Made by a program: the position numbers and the translations under genes. A DNA stretch of 64,000 nucleotides, taken from Nitrincola schmidtii (GTDB lineage: Bacteria; Pseudomonadota; Gammaproteobacteria; Pseudomonadales; Balneatricaceae). Position 1 is the first letter of the stretch. Each line of letters begins with the position of its first letter. The stretch covers positions 1 through 64,000 of the forward strand of contig NZ_WBOL01000010.1 of assembly GCF_008973715.1 (NCBI RefSeq). Reading direction: 5' to 3'. Under the pieces are notes generated by a model. The model was not told the origin of the DNA. It saw nothing but the letters and a program-made list of their open reading frames with translations, and made no database searches. This document shows, piece by piece, positions 44,862-54,304 of the stretch.

Positions 44862-46931
44862 ATGTCACAGTTTGATGCAATTTTTCAGCCGATCCAGATA
44901 GGTAAATTGACCATTCGTAATCGTGTTGTCAGTACCGCTCATGCCGAGGTGCATGCGACTGATGGCGGGATGACTACGGATCGCTATGTTAAATACTATG
45001 AAGAGAAAGCCAAGGGTGGTTGCGGGCTGTGTATATGTGGCGGCTCTTCGGTAGTTTCCATTGACAGTCCTCAAGCCTGGTGGAGCTCGGTAAACCTATC
45101 CACTGATCGCATTATTCCTCATTTTCAAAATCTTGCTGATGCAGTTCATAAACACGGCGGCAAGATTATGATTCAGATCACTCACATGGGTCGTCGTTCG
45201 CGCTGGGATGGTTACAACTGGACAACCTTGGTTTCACCTTCTGGTATACGTGAGCCGGTGCATCGCTCCACTTGCAAAACTATTGAACCTGAAGAGATTC
45301 AACGCATTATTGGTGACTATGCGAAAGCGGCGCGTCGTGCTAAAGAGGGTGGTTTAGATGGTGTAGAACTCTCTGCCGTGCATCAGCATTTGATCGATCA
45401 ATTCTGGAGCCCTCGTGTCAATAAGCGAACCGACGAGTGGGGCGGCAGTTATGAAAACCGTATGCGCTTTGGTATGGAAGTGCTGAAAGCGGTGCGTGAA
45501 GAGGTGGGTCCTGATTTTGTCGTGGGTATGCGCATTTGTGGCGATGAATTTCACCCTGATGGCTTAACCCATGAGGATATGAAACAGATTGCAGCTTATT
45601 ATGACGCGACGGGCTTGGTGGATTTCTTTGGTGTTATCGGTTCAGGTTGTGATACCCACAATACTCTGGCTAACGTCATTCCGAATATGTCTTACCCACC
45701 TGAGCCTTTCCTGCATTTGGCAGCGGGCATCAAAGAAGTGGTTAAAGCGCCTGTTATTCATGCTCAAAACATTAAAGACCCTAATCAGGCACAGCGCATT
45801 TTGGAAGGTGGTTACGTGGATATGGTGGGTATGACCCGTGCTCATATCGCTGATCCGCATATCATTGCCAAAATCAAAATGGGTCAGATAGATCAAATAC
45901 GTCAATGCGTGGGAGCCAACTACTGTATTGACCGTCAATACCAAGGCTTAGATGTCCTCTGTATTCAAAATGCGGCTACCTCACGTGAATATATGGGCTT
46001 GCCTCATATTATTGGAAAAACGGAAGGGGTGGTGCGAAAAGTGGTGGTTGTTGGTGGTGGCCCTGCCGGTATGGAAGCAGCGCGAGTCGCGGCTGAACGT
46101 GGTCATCAAGTGGTATTGTTTGAAGGACAGGCGCAACTGGGTGGACAGATCACTCTTGCCGCTAAAGCGCCTCAACGCGATCAAATGGCCGGTATCACCC
46201 GCTGGTATCAGCTGGAATTGGCTCGCTTGAATGTCGATTTACGCCTCAATACCTATGCTGATGAAGCGCAAATTAAAGCTGAACAACCCGATATTGTGAT
46301 TTTGGCCGTGGGAGGTAAGCCCTTTATCGAACAAGTTCCCGAGTGGGGCGCAGATGAAGGACTCATCGTTAGTAGCTGGGATATTCTCGATGGCAAAGTT
46401 GAGCCTGGAAAAAATGTACTGGTCTACGACACGATCTGTGAATTTACCGGGATGTCTACGGCGGATTATCTGTCCGAAAAAGGCAGCAAGGTTGAGCTGG
46501 TCACGGATGATGTCAAACCCGGTGCCGCCATTGGAGGAACGACGTTCCCGACTTATTATCGTAGTCTCTATCCTAAAGAAGTCATTATGACCTCTGACTT
46601 AGCACTGCATAAGGTTTATCGCGAAGATGAACAGTTAGTGGCGGTGCTAGAAAATGAATACACCGGTCAGTTGGAAGAGCGTGTGGTTGATCAGGTGGTG
46701 GTCGAAAATGGCGTCAGACCCGATGAAGCTTTGTACTATGCATTGAAACAGCAGTCATTAAACAAAGGTCAGATAGATATTGAAGCGCTGTATGCGATTC
46801 AGCCGCAGCCCTGTTTGTCTGAGAGTACCGCTGGGGATGATTTCCTATTGTTCCGTATCGGTGATTGTACAGCGCCACGCAATACCCATGCGGCTATCTA
46901 TGACGCCCTGCGTCTTTGCAAGGACTTCTAA
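44862..46931 (+). CDS. dgcA: Dimethylglycine demethylation protein DgcA (FMN/Fe-S/FAD)
   Basis: This 689-residue protein is an old-yellow-enzyme-type oxidoreductase of the trimethylamine dehydrogenase class. It has a TIM-barrel FMN domain (about 1-340), [4Fe-4S] cysteines in CVGANYC and LCIQ (about 349-369), and a dinucleotide domain with VVVVGGGPAGMEAARVAAERGH (starting about 391). In Pseudomonas DgcA, with DgcB, converts dimethylglycine to sarcosine. GGAG precedes the ATG. dgcB follows after 14 bp. Confidence 0.95.
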   Translation: MSQFDAIFQPIQIGKLTIRNRVVSTAHAEVHATDGGMTTDRYVKYYEEKAKGGCGLCICGGSSVVSIDSPQAWWSSVNLSTDRIIPHFQNLADAVHKHGGKIMIQITHMGRRSRWDGYNWTTLVSPSGIREPVHRSTCKTIEPEEIQRIIGDYAKAARRAKEGGLDGVELSAVHQHLIDQFWSPRVNKRTDEWGGSYENRMRFGMEVLKAVREEVGPDFVVGMRICGDEFHPDGLTHEDMKQIAAYYDATGLVDFFGVIGSGCDTHNTLANVIPNMSYPPEPFLHLAAGIKEVVKAPVIHAQNIKDPNQAQRILEGGYVDMVGMTRAHIADPHIIAKIKMGQIDQIRQCVGANYCIDRQYQGLDVLCIQNAATSREYMGLPHIIGKTEGVVRKVVVVGGGPAGMEAARVAAERGHQVVLFEGQAQLGGQITLAAKAPQRDQMAGITRWYQLELARLNVDLRLNTYADEAQIKAEQPDIVILAVGGKPFIEQVPEWGADEGLIVSSWDILDGKVEPGKNVLVYDTICEFTGMSTADYLSEKGSKVELVTDDVKPGAAIGGTTFPTYYRSLYPKEVIMTSDLALHKVYREDEQLVAVLENEYTGQLEERVVDQVVVENGVRPDEALYYALKQQSLNKGQIDIEALYAIQPQPCLSESTAGDDFLLFRIGDCTAPRNTHAAIYDALRLCKDF

Positions 46932-46945
46932 TCGGGAGTGAGGTT

Positions 46946-48865
46946 ATGTTGAACCAGATCTTGCCCCTGTTAATTTTTGGGGCTTTGCTCTTGGCTGTGG
47001 TCGGTGGTGTTCGTCGTATACGTTTATGGCGAAATGGTCGACCCTCAGACGTGCCGATCATGGCTGGTTTAGCGGCGTTACCACGTCGCTACCTCGTTGA
47101 TCTTCATCATGTTGTCGCTCGAGATAAATATATCTCCAATACTCATGTGGCAACCGGTGGGGGATTTGTGGCTGCGGCGATATTGGCTATTTTAGTCCAC
47201 GGATTGCAACTTAATAGTCAGATTTTAGCCTGGGCCTTATTAGCGGCGACGACCAGTATGTTTGTCGGTGCTCTATTTGTGGCCAAGCGTCGTGTGCAAC
47301 CGCCAGAACGCCTATCTAAAGGGCCTTGGATGCGTTTACCAAAAAGCTTATTGGCTTTTTCGATTGGCTTTTTCCTGGTCACCTTACCGGTGACGGGATT
47401 AGTGCCAGCAGTCTTGGGTGCTTGGGTATTAGCGTTAATATTATCGGTGCTGATCATCTGGGGTCTTGGCGAAATGTTTTTCGGCATGACCTGGGGTGGG
47501 CCAATGAAACATGCCTTTGCCGGTGCGCTTCATTTAGCCTTTCATCGTCGTGCTGAACGTTTCAATGGTGGTCGATCAACTGGACTTAAGCCGTTACATT
47601 TTGATGATCAACAACAGCCTTTAGGTGTTGAAAAACCGTCAGAGTTTACCTGGAATCAACTCTTAGGTTTTGATGCTTGTGTGCAATGTGGACGCTGTGA
47701 AGCGATGTGTCCTGCCTTCGCTGCGGGGCAACCGCTTAATCCCAAAAAATTGATTCAAGATATGGTCGTAGGCTTAGCGGGTGGTTCGGATGCCGCTTAT
47801 GCGGGTTCACCTTATCCCGGAAAACCCCTTGGTGAACATCAAGGGGGCCCTTTCGCCTCGATTATTGCCAGAGAAGGGCAAGGACTGTTGGATGCCGAAA
47901 CCCTGTGGTCCTGTACTACCTGTCGTGCCTGTGTAGAAGAATGCCCGATGATGATTGAACATGTCGATGCCATTGTCGATATGCGCCGTCATTTGACCCT
48001 TGAACGAGGCCAAACCCCTAACAAGGGTGCGGAAGTGATCGATAACTTGATTGCGACCGATAACCCCAACGGTTTTAATCCTGCGTCACGCATGAACTGG
48101 GCTGCTGATTTAGCATTGCCGGTTTTATCTGACGTCAAACGCACCGATGTATTGCTGTGGATGGGGGATGGTGCCTTTGATATGCGTAATCAGCGCAGTT
48201 TACGAGCTTTGGTGAAGATTCTGCGTGCCGCTAAGGTTGATTTTGCGGTGCTAGGAAATGAAGAGCGCGATTCTGGTGATGTGGCTCGTCGTTTAGGTGA
48301 TGAGGCAACCTTCCAATCACTGGCGAAGCGTAATATCACCACCTTAGCTCAGTACAGTTTCCGGAGCATTGTCACTTGTGATCCTCATAGCTTCCATGTG
48401 CTCAAAAATGAATACAGTGATTTTGGTGGTCAGTATGTGGTCTATCACCATAGCACCTTTATCAATCACTTAAGACAAACAGGCAAGCTTAACTTTGCCC
48501 CTTACAAAGGTGGATCGGTCACCTACCATGATCCTTGCTACCTGGGTCGTTACAATGGTGAATATGATGCTCCCCGAGATCTGTTAGCCGCTGCGGGTAT
48601 TCAGGTTATAGAAATGGAACGGTCAGGTTTTCGTTCACGCTGCTGTGGTGGCGGCGGTGGTGCGCCGATCACCGATATTCCTGGCAAGCAACGTATACCT
48701 GACATGCGCATGGAAGATATCAAACAAACGGGTGCTGAAATCGTGGCAGTCGGTTGTCCACAGTGTACGGCTATGTTGGAGGGTGTCGTTGATCCTCGAC
48801 CTGAAGTGCTTGATATTGCCGAGATCATTGCCAAGCAGTTGGTTGAAGCGGAGGAGGCAGCATGA
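46946..48865 (+). CDS. dgcB: DgcB, membrane-linked Fe-S electron transfer protein
   Basis: This 639-residue protein starts at the ATG at 46946 (GTGAGG upstream); a TTG at 46916 overlaps dgcA and is unlikely. Helices near the N-terminus (about 5-25, 70-110 and 130-190) anchor it. Two ferredoxin motifs follow, CVQCGRCEAMC and CTTCRACVEEC. The CCG domain carries RCCGGGGG and GCPQC near the end. It probably passes electrons from dimethylglycine oxidation towards the quinone pool and EtfAB. The stop overlaps the etfA start by 4 bp. Confidence 0.92.
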   Translation: MLNQILPLLIFGALLLAVVGGVRRIRLWRNGRPSDVPIMAGLAALPRRYLVDLHHVVARDKYISNTHVATGGGFVAAAILAILVHGLQLNSQILAWALLAATTSMFVGALFVAKRRVQPPERLSKGPWMRLPKSLLAFSIGFFLVTLPVTGLVPAVLGAWVLALILSVLIIWGLGEMFFGMTWGGPMKHAFAGALHLAFHRRAERFNGGRSTGLKPLHFDDQQQPLGVEKPSEFTWNQLLGFDACVQCGRCEAMCPAFAAGQPLNPKKLIQDMVVGLAGGSDAAYAGSPYPGKPLGEHQGGPFASIIAREGQGLLDAETLWSCTTCRACVEECPMMIEHVDAIVDMRRHLTLERGQTPNKGAEVIDNLIATDNPNGFNPASRMNWAADLALPVLSDVKRTDVLLWMGDGAFDMRNQRSLRALVKILRAAKVDFAVLGNEERDSGDVARRLGDEATFQSLAKRNITTLAQYSFRSIVTCDPHSFHVLKNEYSDFGGQYVVYHHSTFINHLRQTGKLNFAPYKGGSVTYHDPCYLGRYNGEYDAPRDLLAAAGIQVIEMERSGFRSRCCGGGGGAPITDIPGKQRIPDMRMEDIKQTGAEIVAVGCPQCTAMLEGVVDPRPEVLDIAEIIAKQLVEAEEAA

Positions 48866-50133
48866 GCGAGAACATGAATAACAGCACCCTTCGACGAGAT
48901 CCGCGCCGTGAGTGGATCTTACGTAACCGCTTGCATCCACAGCATTCCGAAATTGCGACTGAAGATTCTAGTTCAGATGTGTTACATGAATGGATGGGAC
49001 CGCAGGGTATTAAACGTAAAGCCCCACACAATATTGGCTTCATTGGGCCAAATGGCATTCGTCGCATTGATCGAAGCGGTACTCAACAAGCTGGTAGTGC
49101 CAGTCGTAAAGAGATTGCACAGCAACCCAGTCGTCGCTCACATCAAATCCAACATCCACAGCAGTATATTCTCGTGGTTGCGGATATGACCGGCGGACGC
49201 CTAAGTGCCCAAGACAAAGATATTTTAGGCTTAGCACATCAGTTAGCAGCGAAAAAGGCGGAAACCGCAGTGATGTTGGTGGTGTTTGGTGAGCATAAAG
49301 AAGCCGCCTTTGCTGAAGCTGGGGTTGATAGGCTATTGCACATTGAGGGTGAAGCCTTTGATGGTTTTTCACCCGATTTACGCCTTGCGTGGTTAACCGC
49401 AATCGAACGCGAGTTGCATCCTGACTATTGGTTATTTCCAGATTCAGGTCTAGGAGGAGGTGACTTAGGGCGGCGTTTAGCGGTTGAGTTGGATGTTCAT
49501 GCTGCGACAGGTCTTTGGCAAGTTAATCTTAAAGAGCAGCCTATCAGTTGTGTGTGTCGTGCAGCAGCATCTACTCAAGATTTAACCCGAGAGTTGCCAA
49601 GAGTGATCTTGGCTTTATCTGAGTGTGCAGAGCCTATCAGCGATTCGCTTCATGCTGTTCAAGAATTCAATTTAGTACGTCAGCCGTTAGACCAATTGCC
49701 ACGCATTCAAGATTTAGGTGCGGTGGCCGTTGATCCCGCGAGTGTCTCTTTAGCAGAAGCGGAGTTTATTCTTTCGGGTGGTAATGGTATTCGTGATTGG
49801 GATGGTTTTCACCAAACAGCAGAAATCTTAGGTGCTACCGAAGGCGCATCAAGGGTTGCGGTTGATGATGGCTATATGCCAAGAGATCGACAGGTCGGTG
49901 CAACCGGTACCTGGGTTACTGCACGAGTGTATATGGCAGTGGGTATCTCGGGGGCTATTCAACATCTTCAAGGGATTCAAAGCTGTGACAAGGTGATCTG
50001 TATTAATACCGATGCGGGATGCGATATGGTCAAGCGTGCTGATTTGGCGTTGATCGGCGATTCTACCGAGATATTAGCAGCAGTTCGTCGCAAAGTTAGC
50101 GAGCTAAAACAGGAGAAACGCCATGTCGCTTAA
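48862..50133 (+). CDS. etfA: Electron transfer flavoprotein alpha subunit of the dgc cluster
   Basis: This 423-residue protein has the EtfA C-terminal FAD domain (SGGNGIRDWDGFHQTAEILGA; RQVGATGTWVTARVYMAVGISG; DLALIGD). It carries an unusual, basic N-terminal extension of about 100 residues before the usual domain start (QYILVVADMTGG), giving a length above the typical 310. The extended form is usual in dgc clusters. It accepts electrons with EtfB. It overlaps etfB by 11 bp. Confidence 0.92.
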   Translation: MSENMNNSTLRRDPRREWILRNRLHPQHSEIATEDSSSDVLHEWMGPQGIKRKAPHNIGFIGPNGIRRIDRSGTQQAGSASRKEIAQQPSRRSHQIQHPQQYILVVADMTGGRLSAQDKDILGLAHQLAAKKAETAVMLVVFGEHKEAAFAEAGVDRLLHIEGEAFDGFSPDLRLAWLTAIERELHPDYWLFPDSGLGGGDLGRRLAVELDVHAATGLWQVNLKEQPISCVCRAAASTQDLTRELPRVILALSECAEPISDSLHAVQEFNLVRQPLDQLPRIQDLGAVAVDPASVSLAEAEFILSGGNGIRDWDGFHQTAEILGATEGASRVAVDDGYMPRDRQVGATGTWVTARVYMAVGISGAIQHLQGIQSCDKVICINTDAGCDMVKRADLALIGDSTEILAAVRRKVSELKQEKRHVA

Positions 50134-50953
50134 TCAAGCAACTCGTGTGGCAGTATTGCTGTCGATAGGTCAGCATCCTGTCACTGCTCGAGCGCGTCGT
50201 GCGGATCAAGATGCTCGTGCGCTTGAGCTAGCGTTACAACTCAACCATGCTGACGTTATCCCTTTACATGTTGGACAGCTAAATGAGCATAATGAAGCGG
50301 CTCTGCGAAGCTATCTAGGCATGGGGATCAGTCAGATTAAACTCATCGGAAATTCCGATATTCTGTTAGGTCTTGAACAGGGTGTGCGTGAGTCACAGGC
50401 CAATATTGTGCTTTGCGGAAGTCGTGCTGAAACAGGAGAAGGATCAGGATTAGTCCCTTATCTGTTAGCTAAAAAACTGGGTTGGCCCATTGTGAGTGGC
50501 TTAGTATCCATAGAAAAACTGGATCAGGGAAGCGCAACTCTATTGCAAGCTTTACCCAGAGGTCAGCGCAGAAAGTTAAAAGTCTCTTTACCTGCGGTTC
50601 TTGCTGTAGACCCAGCCGCTGCTGTTGCTAGGCAGTCGGCGTTTGGTCCGGCACAACGTGGGGCGATTACACCCCAAAAACTTTCATCGATAGAGGCTGT
50701 TTCAGGCGCTGAAGTTAAGCATAACTCAGCACTACACTCATTCTTATGGCAGTTCCAACCAGCTAAGAAACGTCCAAAACGCTTAAAAATTATCAAAGCG
50801 ACCTCGGCAAGAGACCGTTTCAAGGCGGCTGCAGCTAAAGCAGATGCCAGTGGTGGCAAAGTTTTGCAAGGAGTTTCGGCGGATGACGCCGCAAATGAAA
50901 TTATTAAGCTATTATTGGAGGAGAGCGTTCTAAATCTCGATGGTCATTTATAG
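50123..50953 (+). CDS. etfB: Electron transfer flavoprotein beta subunit of the dgc cluster
   Basis: This 276-residue protein has the EtfB nucleotide fold with the segments ARALELALQL, GSRAETGEGSGLVPYLLAKKLGWPIVSG and LPRGQRRKLKVSLPAVLAVDPA. It overlaps the etfA gene and pairs with it to carry electrons from DgcA/DgcB. It is divergent from fatty-acid EtfB in its C-terminal basic segment (about 205-245). It is the last gene of the dgc unit; the TRAP genes follow after 193 bp. Confidence 0.9.
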   Translation: MSLNQATRVAVLLSIGQHPVTARARRADQDARALELALQLNHADVIPLHVGQLNEHNEAALRSYLGMGISQIKLIGNSDILLGLEQGVRESQANIVLCGSRAETGEGSGLVPYLLAKKLGWPIVSGLVSIEKLDQGSATLLQALPRGQRRKLKVSLPAVLAVDPAAAVARQSAFGPAQRGAITPQKLSSIEAVSGAEVKHNSALHSFLWQFQPAKKRPKRLKIIKATSARDRFKAAAAKADASGGKVLQGVSADDAANEIIKLLLEESVLNLDGHL

Positions 50954-51146
50954 ACTGGAGAATTTGTAAATAAATTCCGGAGATTTGTGCAAGACCTATC
51001 GGATGTGGGTGTTCTAGAGTGCTAGATGATCAGACAAGTTGATGATTCATCAGGTTTCGCGTTAAATCCAATGATGTTTGGATTGAAGTAAAACGGGTGT
51101 GACAGATAAGTACACTCACTAACAACAATGATAAGGTGATACAAAA

Positions 51147-52172
51147 ATGAGTAAACCTAACCTGAACAGACGTAATATCCTTAAAGCTGCTGCTGCCGGT
51201 GCTGTTGCAGCTCCACTCGCCATGACTTCCTCTTCTGCTTTTGCAACCACCAACCTGCGTATGCAGACCTACTGGGGTCGTGAAGCTGCTGATGTATTTG
51301 CTGAATTTGGTGAAAACGTCCGTACGGCTTCCAATGGTTCTTTGCGTGTTCGTCATTTTACCGGTAGTTCACTGGTGCCAGATGCTGAGATGTTCCAAGC
51401 GGTTAGCCGTGGCACCATCGACATGTGCCAAGGCTATGCTGGTTACTGGCCAGGTCAGTTAGATATCGCAGGTATTGAGTCAGGCCTACCTGGCGCCTGG
51501 ACTAACTATGATGAAGCTCAATATGTATTCCGTCACAAGGGTTTAACTGAGCTAGTACGCGAAGCTTATGCAGAACACAACGTTCACTACATGGGACCCA
51601 TTTTCGGTGGTCCATTCGATCTTCTAACCAAAGAACCTGTGAACAGCTTAGATGATCTGAAAAATATGCGTATCCGTGCCACACCAGCGGTTGCTCGTAT
51701 TCTGCAAGCCTTCGATATTCCAACCGTATTCCTACCAGGTTCTGAACTTTATGTTGGCTTAAGCACCGGCACTATTGATGGTGTGATTTACGCAGGTACC
51801 AATGAATACGTCGGTATGAAGCTTTACGAAGTTGCGAAACATTACACTTCAATCGGTATGGTTTACCCAGGCTACTGTGATCAAATTCTGATCAATATGG
51901 ATGCGTGGAACCGCATGTCTGATGAAGAGCGCAAGGTAATGGAACTCGCCTTTGAAACTCATGCCTCTAAGATGAACACTTGGATGGTTAGTGGATCAAT
52001 CGACGCGGGTGCTTCGGGCTTGTTCGAAATGAATCGTCTGCCAGCTGAAGATTCTCAGCGTCTGCGTGAAGCGGCTGCAGTGATTTGGGAAGAAGAAGCG
52101 GCTAAGTCCGATCGCAATCGTAAGGCGATTGATATTCTTAAGGAAACCGCTAAAGCGACAGGGCGTGCGTAA
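51147..52172 (+). CDS. TRAP transporter substrate-binding protein with Tat signal
   Basis: This 341-residue protein begins with a Tat-type signal (RRNILK, then a hydrophobic stretch ending SSSAFA). The mature part is a DctP/TakP-type binder, with a NMRIRATPAVARIL segment and a later STGTIDGVIYAG region in the ligand pocket. Tat export suggests it folds before export. It is followed by its own small and large permease genes. The position inside the betaine region suggests a ligand such as a methylated amine or a carboxylate, but this is not shown. Confidence 0.9.
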   Translation: MSKPNLNRRNILKAAAAGAVAAPLAMTSSSAFATTNLRMQTYWGREAADVFAEFGENVRTASNGSLRVRHFTGSSLVPDAEMFQAVSRGTIDMCQGYAGYWPGQLDIAGIESGLPGAWTNYDEAQYVFRHKGLTELVREAYAEHNVHYMGPIFGGPFDLLTKEPVNSLDDLKNMRIRATPAVARILQAFDIPTVFLPGSELYVGLSTGTIDGVIYAGTNEYVGMKLYEVAKHYTSIGMVYPGYCDQILINMDAWNRMSDEERKVMELAFETHASKMNTWMVSGSIDAGASGLFEMNRLPAEDSQRLREAAAVIWEEEAAKSDRNRKAIDILKETAKATGRA

Positions 52173-52765
52173 TGCCTTCAGTCTGTCACTTAGTTAGCTG
52201 GGTTGATAGACTCTCTGAAATTGTTGGCAAGGCCGTCTCATGGATGTGCCTTGCCATCATTGCAGTGATGCTCTATGAGATAGCTGCCCGCTATTTCTTC
52301 AATAACCCAACCGCTTGGGCACACGAAGTGACCACAATGCTCTACGGGACTTTCTGTATCATTGCTGGCACCTACACTCATCGTTATCAAGGTCATGTAC
52401 GTTCTGAAGCGCTCTATCATCTGCTATCACGCCGAGGTAAAGCGATTATCGATACGCTGACGGGTTCCTTGGTACTCTTTGTTCTGATTGTATTCTTTAT
52501 CGCCTCCGTTGATTTCGCCCATGACTCATGGGTAAGAAATGAAGTGTCTTCACGCAGTACTTGGGCACCGCCCTTATATCCATTCAAGACAGTATTACCT
52601 GTTGCGGTTGGATTAATTACCTTACAGAGTGCGGCACATTTGTTGAGAGATATCTGTGTGGCTTTCAATGTTGGTTGCGATGCCTGTGCGACGCGAGGCA
52701 TTGAAGAAACCGAAGAGACGGCTACTGAAAACAAAACTGCTGAAAATAAAGTTACTGAAAAGTGA
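52172..52765 (+). CDS. TRAP transporter small permease
   Basis: This 197-residue protein has four hydrophobic segments (about 20-40, 52-70, 92-115 and 140-160). It matches DctQ-type subunits, with IAARYFFNNPTAWAHEVTTMLYG near residues 36-58. The acidic and Lys-rich tail after 175 (EETEETATENKTAENKVTEK) is unusual and low in complexity. The start overlaps the binder stop by 1 bp. Confidence 0.85.
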   Translation: MPSVCHLVSWVDRLSEIVGKAVSWMCLAIIAVMLYEIAARYFFNNPTAWAHEVTTMLYGTFCIIAGTYTHRYQGHVRSEALYHLLSRRGKAIIDTLTGSLVLFVLIVFFIASVDFAHDSWVRNEVSSRSTWAPPLYPFKTVLPVAVGLITLQSAAHLLRDICVAFNVGCDACATRGIEETEETATENKTAENKVTEK

Positions 52766-52833
52766 TGTGAATCACGTGCTGTGCGGCTAAGACCGGTCGC
52801 TTTAGAAATAAATAACGATAAAAGGTACTTAAG

Positions 52834-54165
52834 GTGTCAGATATTGATCCTTTATTGATTACAGCGGGTATGTTTGCAGCGATGTTTATTATGCTGCTAA
52901 TGGGTACTCCACTTTCATGGGCGCTGTTAACCGTCGGTATGGGTTTTGCCTATTTCCTGTGGGGTACAGGTGCTTTAGATCTTCTCACCATTAGTGCTTT
53001 CTCTTCGATGGATAATTTTATCCTCGTGGCATTGCCGATGTTCATCTTTATGGGGCTCATGCTTGAACGATCCGGAATCACTGATGATCTGTTCGAGATG
53101 ATGAACAAACTGATGGGCGCACAGCCAGGAGGGTTGGGTGTTGGTACGATTGTACTCTGTGCGTTAATTGCAGCCATGGCGGGTGTATCAGGTGCGGCAA
53201 CGGTCAGTTTAGGGGTTATCGCATTACCCGCGATGCTCAAGCGGGGTTATAGCAAGAAACTCGCCACAGGAACCATTATGGCCGGTGGTGCACTCGGCTT
53301 CTTGATACCGCCCAGTGTGTTGATGATTCTTTACGCATTTTTAGCGAAAGAATCGATAGGTAAGCTGTTTGCTGCAGGCCTAGTACCTGGTCTGATGTTG
53401 GCAGGTATTTATATTGTCTACATTTTAGTTATCAGTCGAATTAAACCTTCCATTGCACCCCCATTAGCGGAATCGGAGCGTGTGGATTGGAAAGGCAAAC
53501 TCTTATCACTCAAAGCGCTGATTTTGCCTGGTACACTGATCGTTACGGTGTTGGCTTGCATTATTTTGGGTATTACAACTCCATCTGAAGCATCTGCAAT
53601 CGGTGCAGCGGGTGCCATTCTGTGTGCAGCGGTTTACCGAACCTTAACCTTTAAGATGATGAAAGACGTGTTACTAGATACTACCAAAATCATGGGTATG
53701 TTGATCTGGATAACGTTAACAGCGATTTTCTTCAGTAAGGTTTATATAGGCTTAGGTGCTGGCTTCCTGTTGCAGGACTTAGTTGAAGATACCAACCTTG
53801 CGCCGATGGCAGTTATCGTGATGATGCTGGCTTGTTACTATGTGCTCGGTATGTTCCTAGATGACTTCGCTATTGTCTTTATTACCGTGCCTTTGTTTGT
53901 CCCAGTGGTCGAGTTCTTAGGCTTTGATCCTGTGTGGTTCGCAATTCTGTTTATCGTGAGTATGCAGTCCGCTTATTTGACGCCACCCTTTGGCTATAAC
54001 TTGTTTTATATGCGATCGGTGGCACCTCCGTCGGTGACTATCTATGACCTCTATTTAGCCGCTATTCCGTTCATTATATTGCAGATCTTCGGTTTAGCAT
54101 TGCTAGTCATGTTCCCACAGATAACTCTCTGGTTACCTGAATTGATCTATGGTCCACCTAGGTAG
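52834..54165 (+). CDS. TRAP transporter large permease, DctM type
   Basis: This 443-residue protein has about twelve hydrophobic helices. Family patterns include AAMAGVSGAATVSLGVIALPAMLKRGY (starting about 111) and GFLIPPSVLMILYAFLA. The start is GTG at 52834 with AAAGG upstream. It is the last gene of this TRAP set and forms the channel with the small permease. Confidence 0.92.
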   Translation: MSDIDPLLITAGMFAAMFIMLLMGTPLSWALLTVGMGFAYFLWGTGALDLLTISAFSSMDNFILVALPMFIFMGLMLERSGITDDLFEMMNKLMGAQPGGLGVGTIVLCALIAAMAGVSGAATVSLGVIALPAMLKRGYSKKLATGTIMAGGALGFLIPPSVLMILYAFLAKESIGKLFAAGLVPGLMLAGIYIVYILVISRIKPSIAPPLAESERVDWKGKLLSLKALILPGTLIVTVLACIILGITTPSEASAIGAAGAILCAAVYRTLTFKMMKDVLLDTTKIMGMLIWITLTAIFFSKVYIGLGAGFLLQDLVEDTNLAPMAVIVMMLACYYVLGMFLDDFAIVFITVPLFVPVVEFLGFDPVWFAILFIVSMQSAYLTPPFGYNLFYMRSVAPPSVTIYDLYLAAIPFIILQIFGLALLVMFPQITLWLPELIYGPPR

Positions 54166-54214
54166 ACCTAGAAAGCTACCTCTAAACGACCCTTCTTTAT
54201 ACTCTAAAGACATT

Positions 54215-54260
54215 ACTGCCCTTCATGATCGTGATTGAATTGCGATCCTGAAAGGGCAGT
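54215..54260. repeat. Inverted repeat upstream of formate dehydrogenase genes
   Basis: ACTGCCCTT (54215-54223) and AAGGGCAGT (54252-54260) are perfect 9-bp arms, with an inner GATCG/CGATC pair. It lies after the TRAP stop and 45 bp before the formate dehydrogenase start. There is no T-run, so it could be a structured 5' leader, an operator or a weak terminator. Confidence 0.45.
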
Positions 54261-54304
54261 GACATCATTAGCTCATTCGACTCGATTATAAAAAGAGACT
54301 TGTC

